A stretch of DNA of 44,932 nucleotides from Candidatus Thiosymbion sp. (GTDB lineage Bacteria; Pseudomonadota; Gammaproteobacteria; Chromatiales; Chromatiaceae), in assembly GCA_018435665.1 (NCBI GenBank), contig JAHDND010000044.1:1-44932 (forward strand), given 5' to 3'. The notes under the pieces are model-generated. The model had not been told where the DNA came from. It made no database searches and worked only from the letters and a program-made list of their open reading frames with translations. The number at the start of each line of letters is the position of its first letter. Position 1 is the stretch's first letter. The translations under genes were made by a program, and so were the position numbers. This document shows positions 44,799-44,932 of the stretch, piece after piece.

Positions 44799-44932
44799 GG
44801 AGACACTGATTTATTCCAACCTCATGGATTGTATGTGATAAAATATTGCCCATGCTATCTCCGACCGCGAGTCGCCCCATGTCCAAGCAGATCTCCTTTG
44901 CCCAAGCCGAGTATGACGCCAAGCGCAAGATC
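44799..44932 (+). mobile_element. Left end of an IS5-type insertion sequence
   Basis: The segment from 44799 begins GGAGACACTGATTTATTCC, a plausible terminal inverted repeat, and contains the start of a transposase gene reading rightwards. Local composition (AT-rich, GTGATAAAATATTGCC) differs sharply from the flanking DNA. The element runs off the end of the window, so its length, right end and completeness are unknown. Confidence 0.6.
44879..44932 (+). CDS. IS5-family transposase, N-terminal fragment
   Basis: The frame reads MSKQISFAQAEYDAKRKI up to the window edge. That opening is typical of IS5-group transposases (DDE type). An in-frame ATG at 44851 would add nine residues. Only 18 codons are visible, so catalytic residues cannot be assessed. 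It starts 80 bases inside the presumed left end. Confidence 0.65.
   Translation, partial: MSKQISFAQAEYDAKRKI

Overview
This 44.9 kb window is GC-rich chromosomal DNA that looks gammaproteobacterial. The evidence is the conserved block hslV-hslU-DUF971 gene, ygiQ, thiM/thiE, typA/bipA and a complete moxR-DUF58-DUF4381-batA-batB-batC-batD operon. The density of hybrid kinases, toxin-antitoxin pairs, dispersed palindromic repeats and an IS5-type element suggests a large, signalling-rich genome, such as a purple sulfur bacterium (Chromatiaceae). That placement is inference; no photosynthesis or sulfur-oxidation gene is present to prove it. I saw no rRNA, tRNA or CRISPR array.

Layout. 1-2.3 kb: 3' part of a hybrid histidine kinase cut by the window edge. 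2.5-3.1 kb: a Phd/UPF0175-type antitoxin next to a broken PIN (DUF3368) toxin. 3.1-5.5 kb (minus): hslV-hslU protease and a DUF971 gene. 5.5-8.6 kb: a convergent two-component pair, an OmpR-type regulator and a 7TMR-DISM kinase whose periplasmic N-terminus carries an 11-copy 12-bp minisatellite. 8.6-9.6 kb: two near-identical direct-repeat boxes, one ahead of a terminator-ended probable sRNA and one ahead of a Met/Trp-rich 47-residue membrane protein, then a small lipoprotein. 9.6-13.9 kb: thiE, thiM, a DUF2237 gene and ygiQ.

13.9-20.7 kb (minus) is the most interesting block. It is a compact five-gene operon: PAS-PAS-STAS (RsbR-like), STAS (RsbS-like), an RsbT kinase fused to an RsbX/SpoIIE phosphatase, a hybrid kinase with two receivers and HPt but no recognisable sensor domain, and a REC-HD-GYP c-di-GMP phosphodiesterase. 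I read it as a stressosome whose output is a phosphorelay ending in c-di-GMP breakdown instead of a sigma factor.

20.9-23.3 kb: polyphosphate:AMP phosphotransferase and an Xre-RES toxin-antitoxin pair. 23.4-27.8 kb: phenylacetate-CoA ligase, a double-ACT protein, a sodium:solute symporter and its small accessory protein; two copies of a three-way-junction palindromic repeat flank the symporter unit. 28.0-37.2 kb (minus): the moxR/Bat operon, predicted to build an envelope-associated VWA/TPR complex. 37.7-39.6 kb: typA. 39.8-44.7 kb (minus): an alpha/beta hydrolase, a HipBA toxin-antitoxin pair, and an AraC regulator followed by a D-cysteine desulfhydrase-family enzyme. The window ends inside an IS5-type element whose left end sits at a CTAG target just upstream of the AraC gene.

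Start codons were chosen from family length, ribosome-binding sites and overlap with neighbours. Long open frames antisense to real genes are common here because of the GC content and were ignored.
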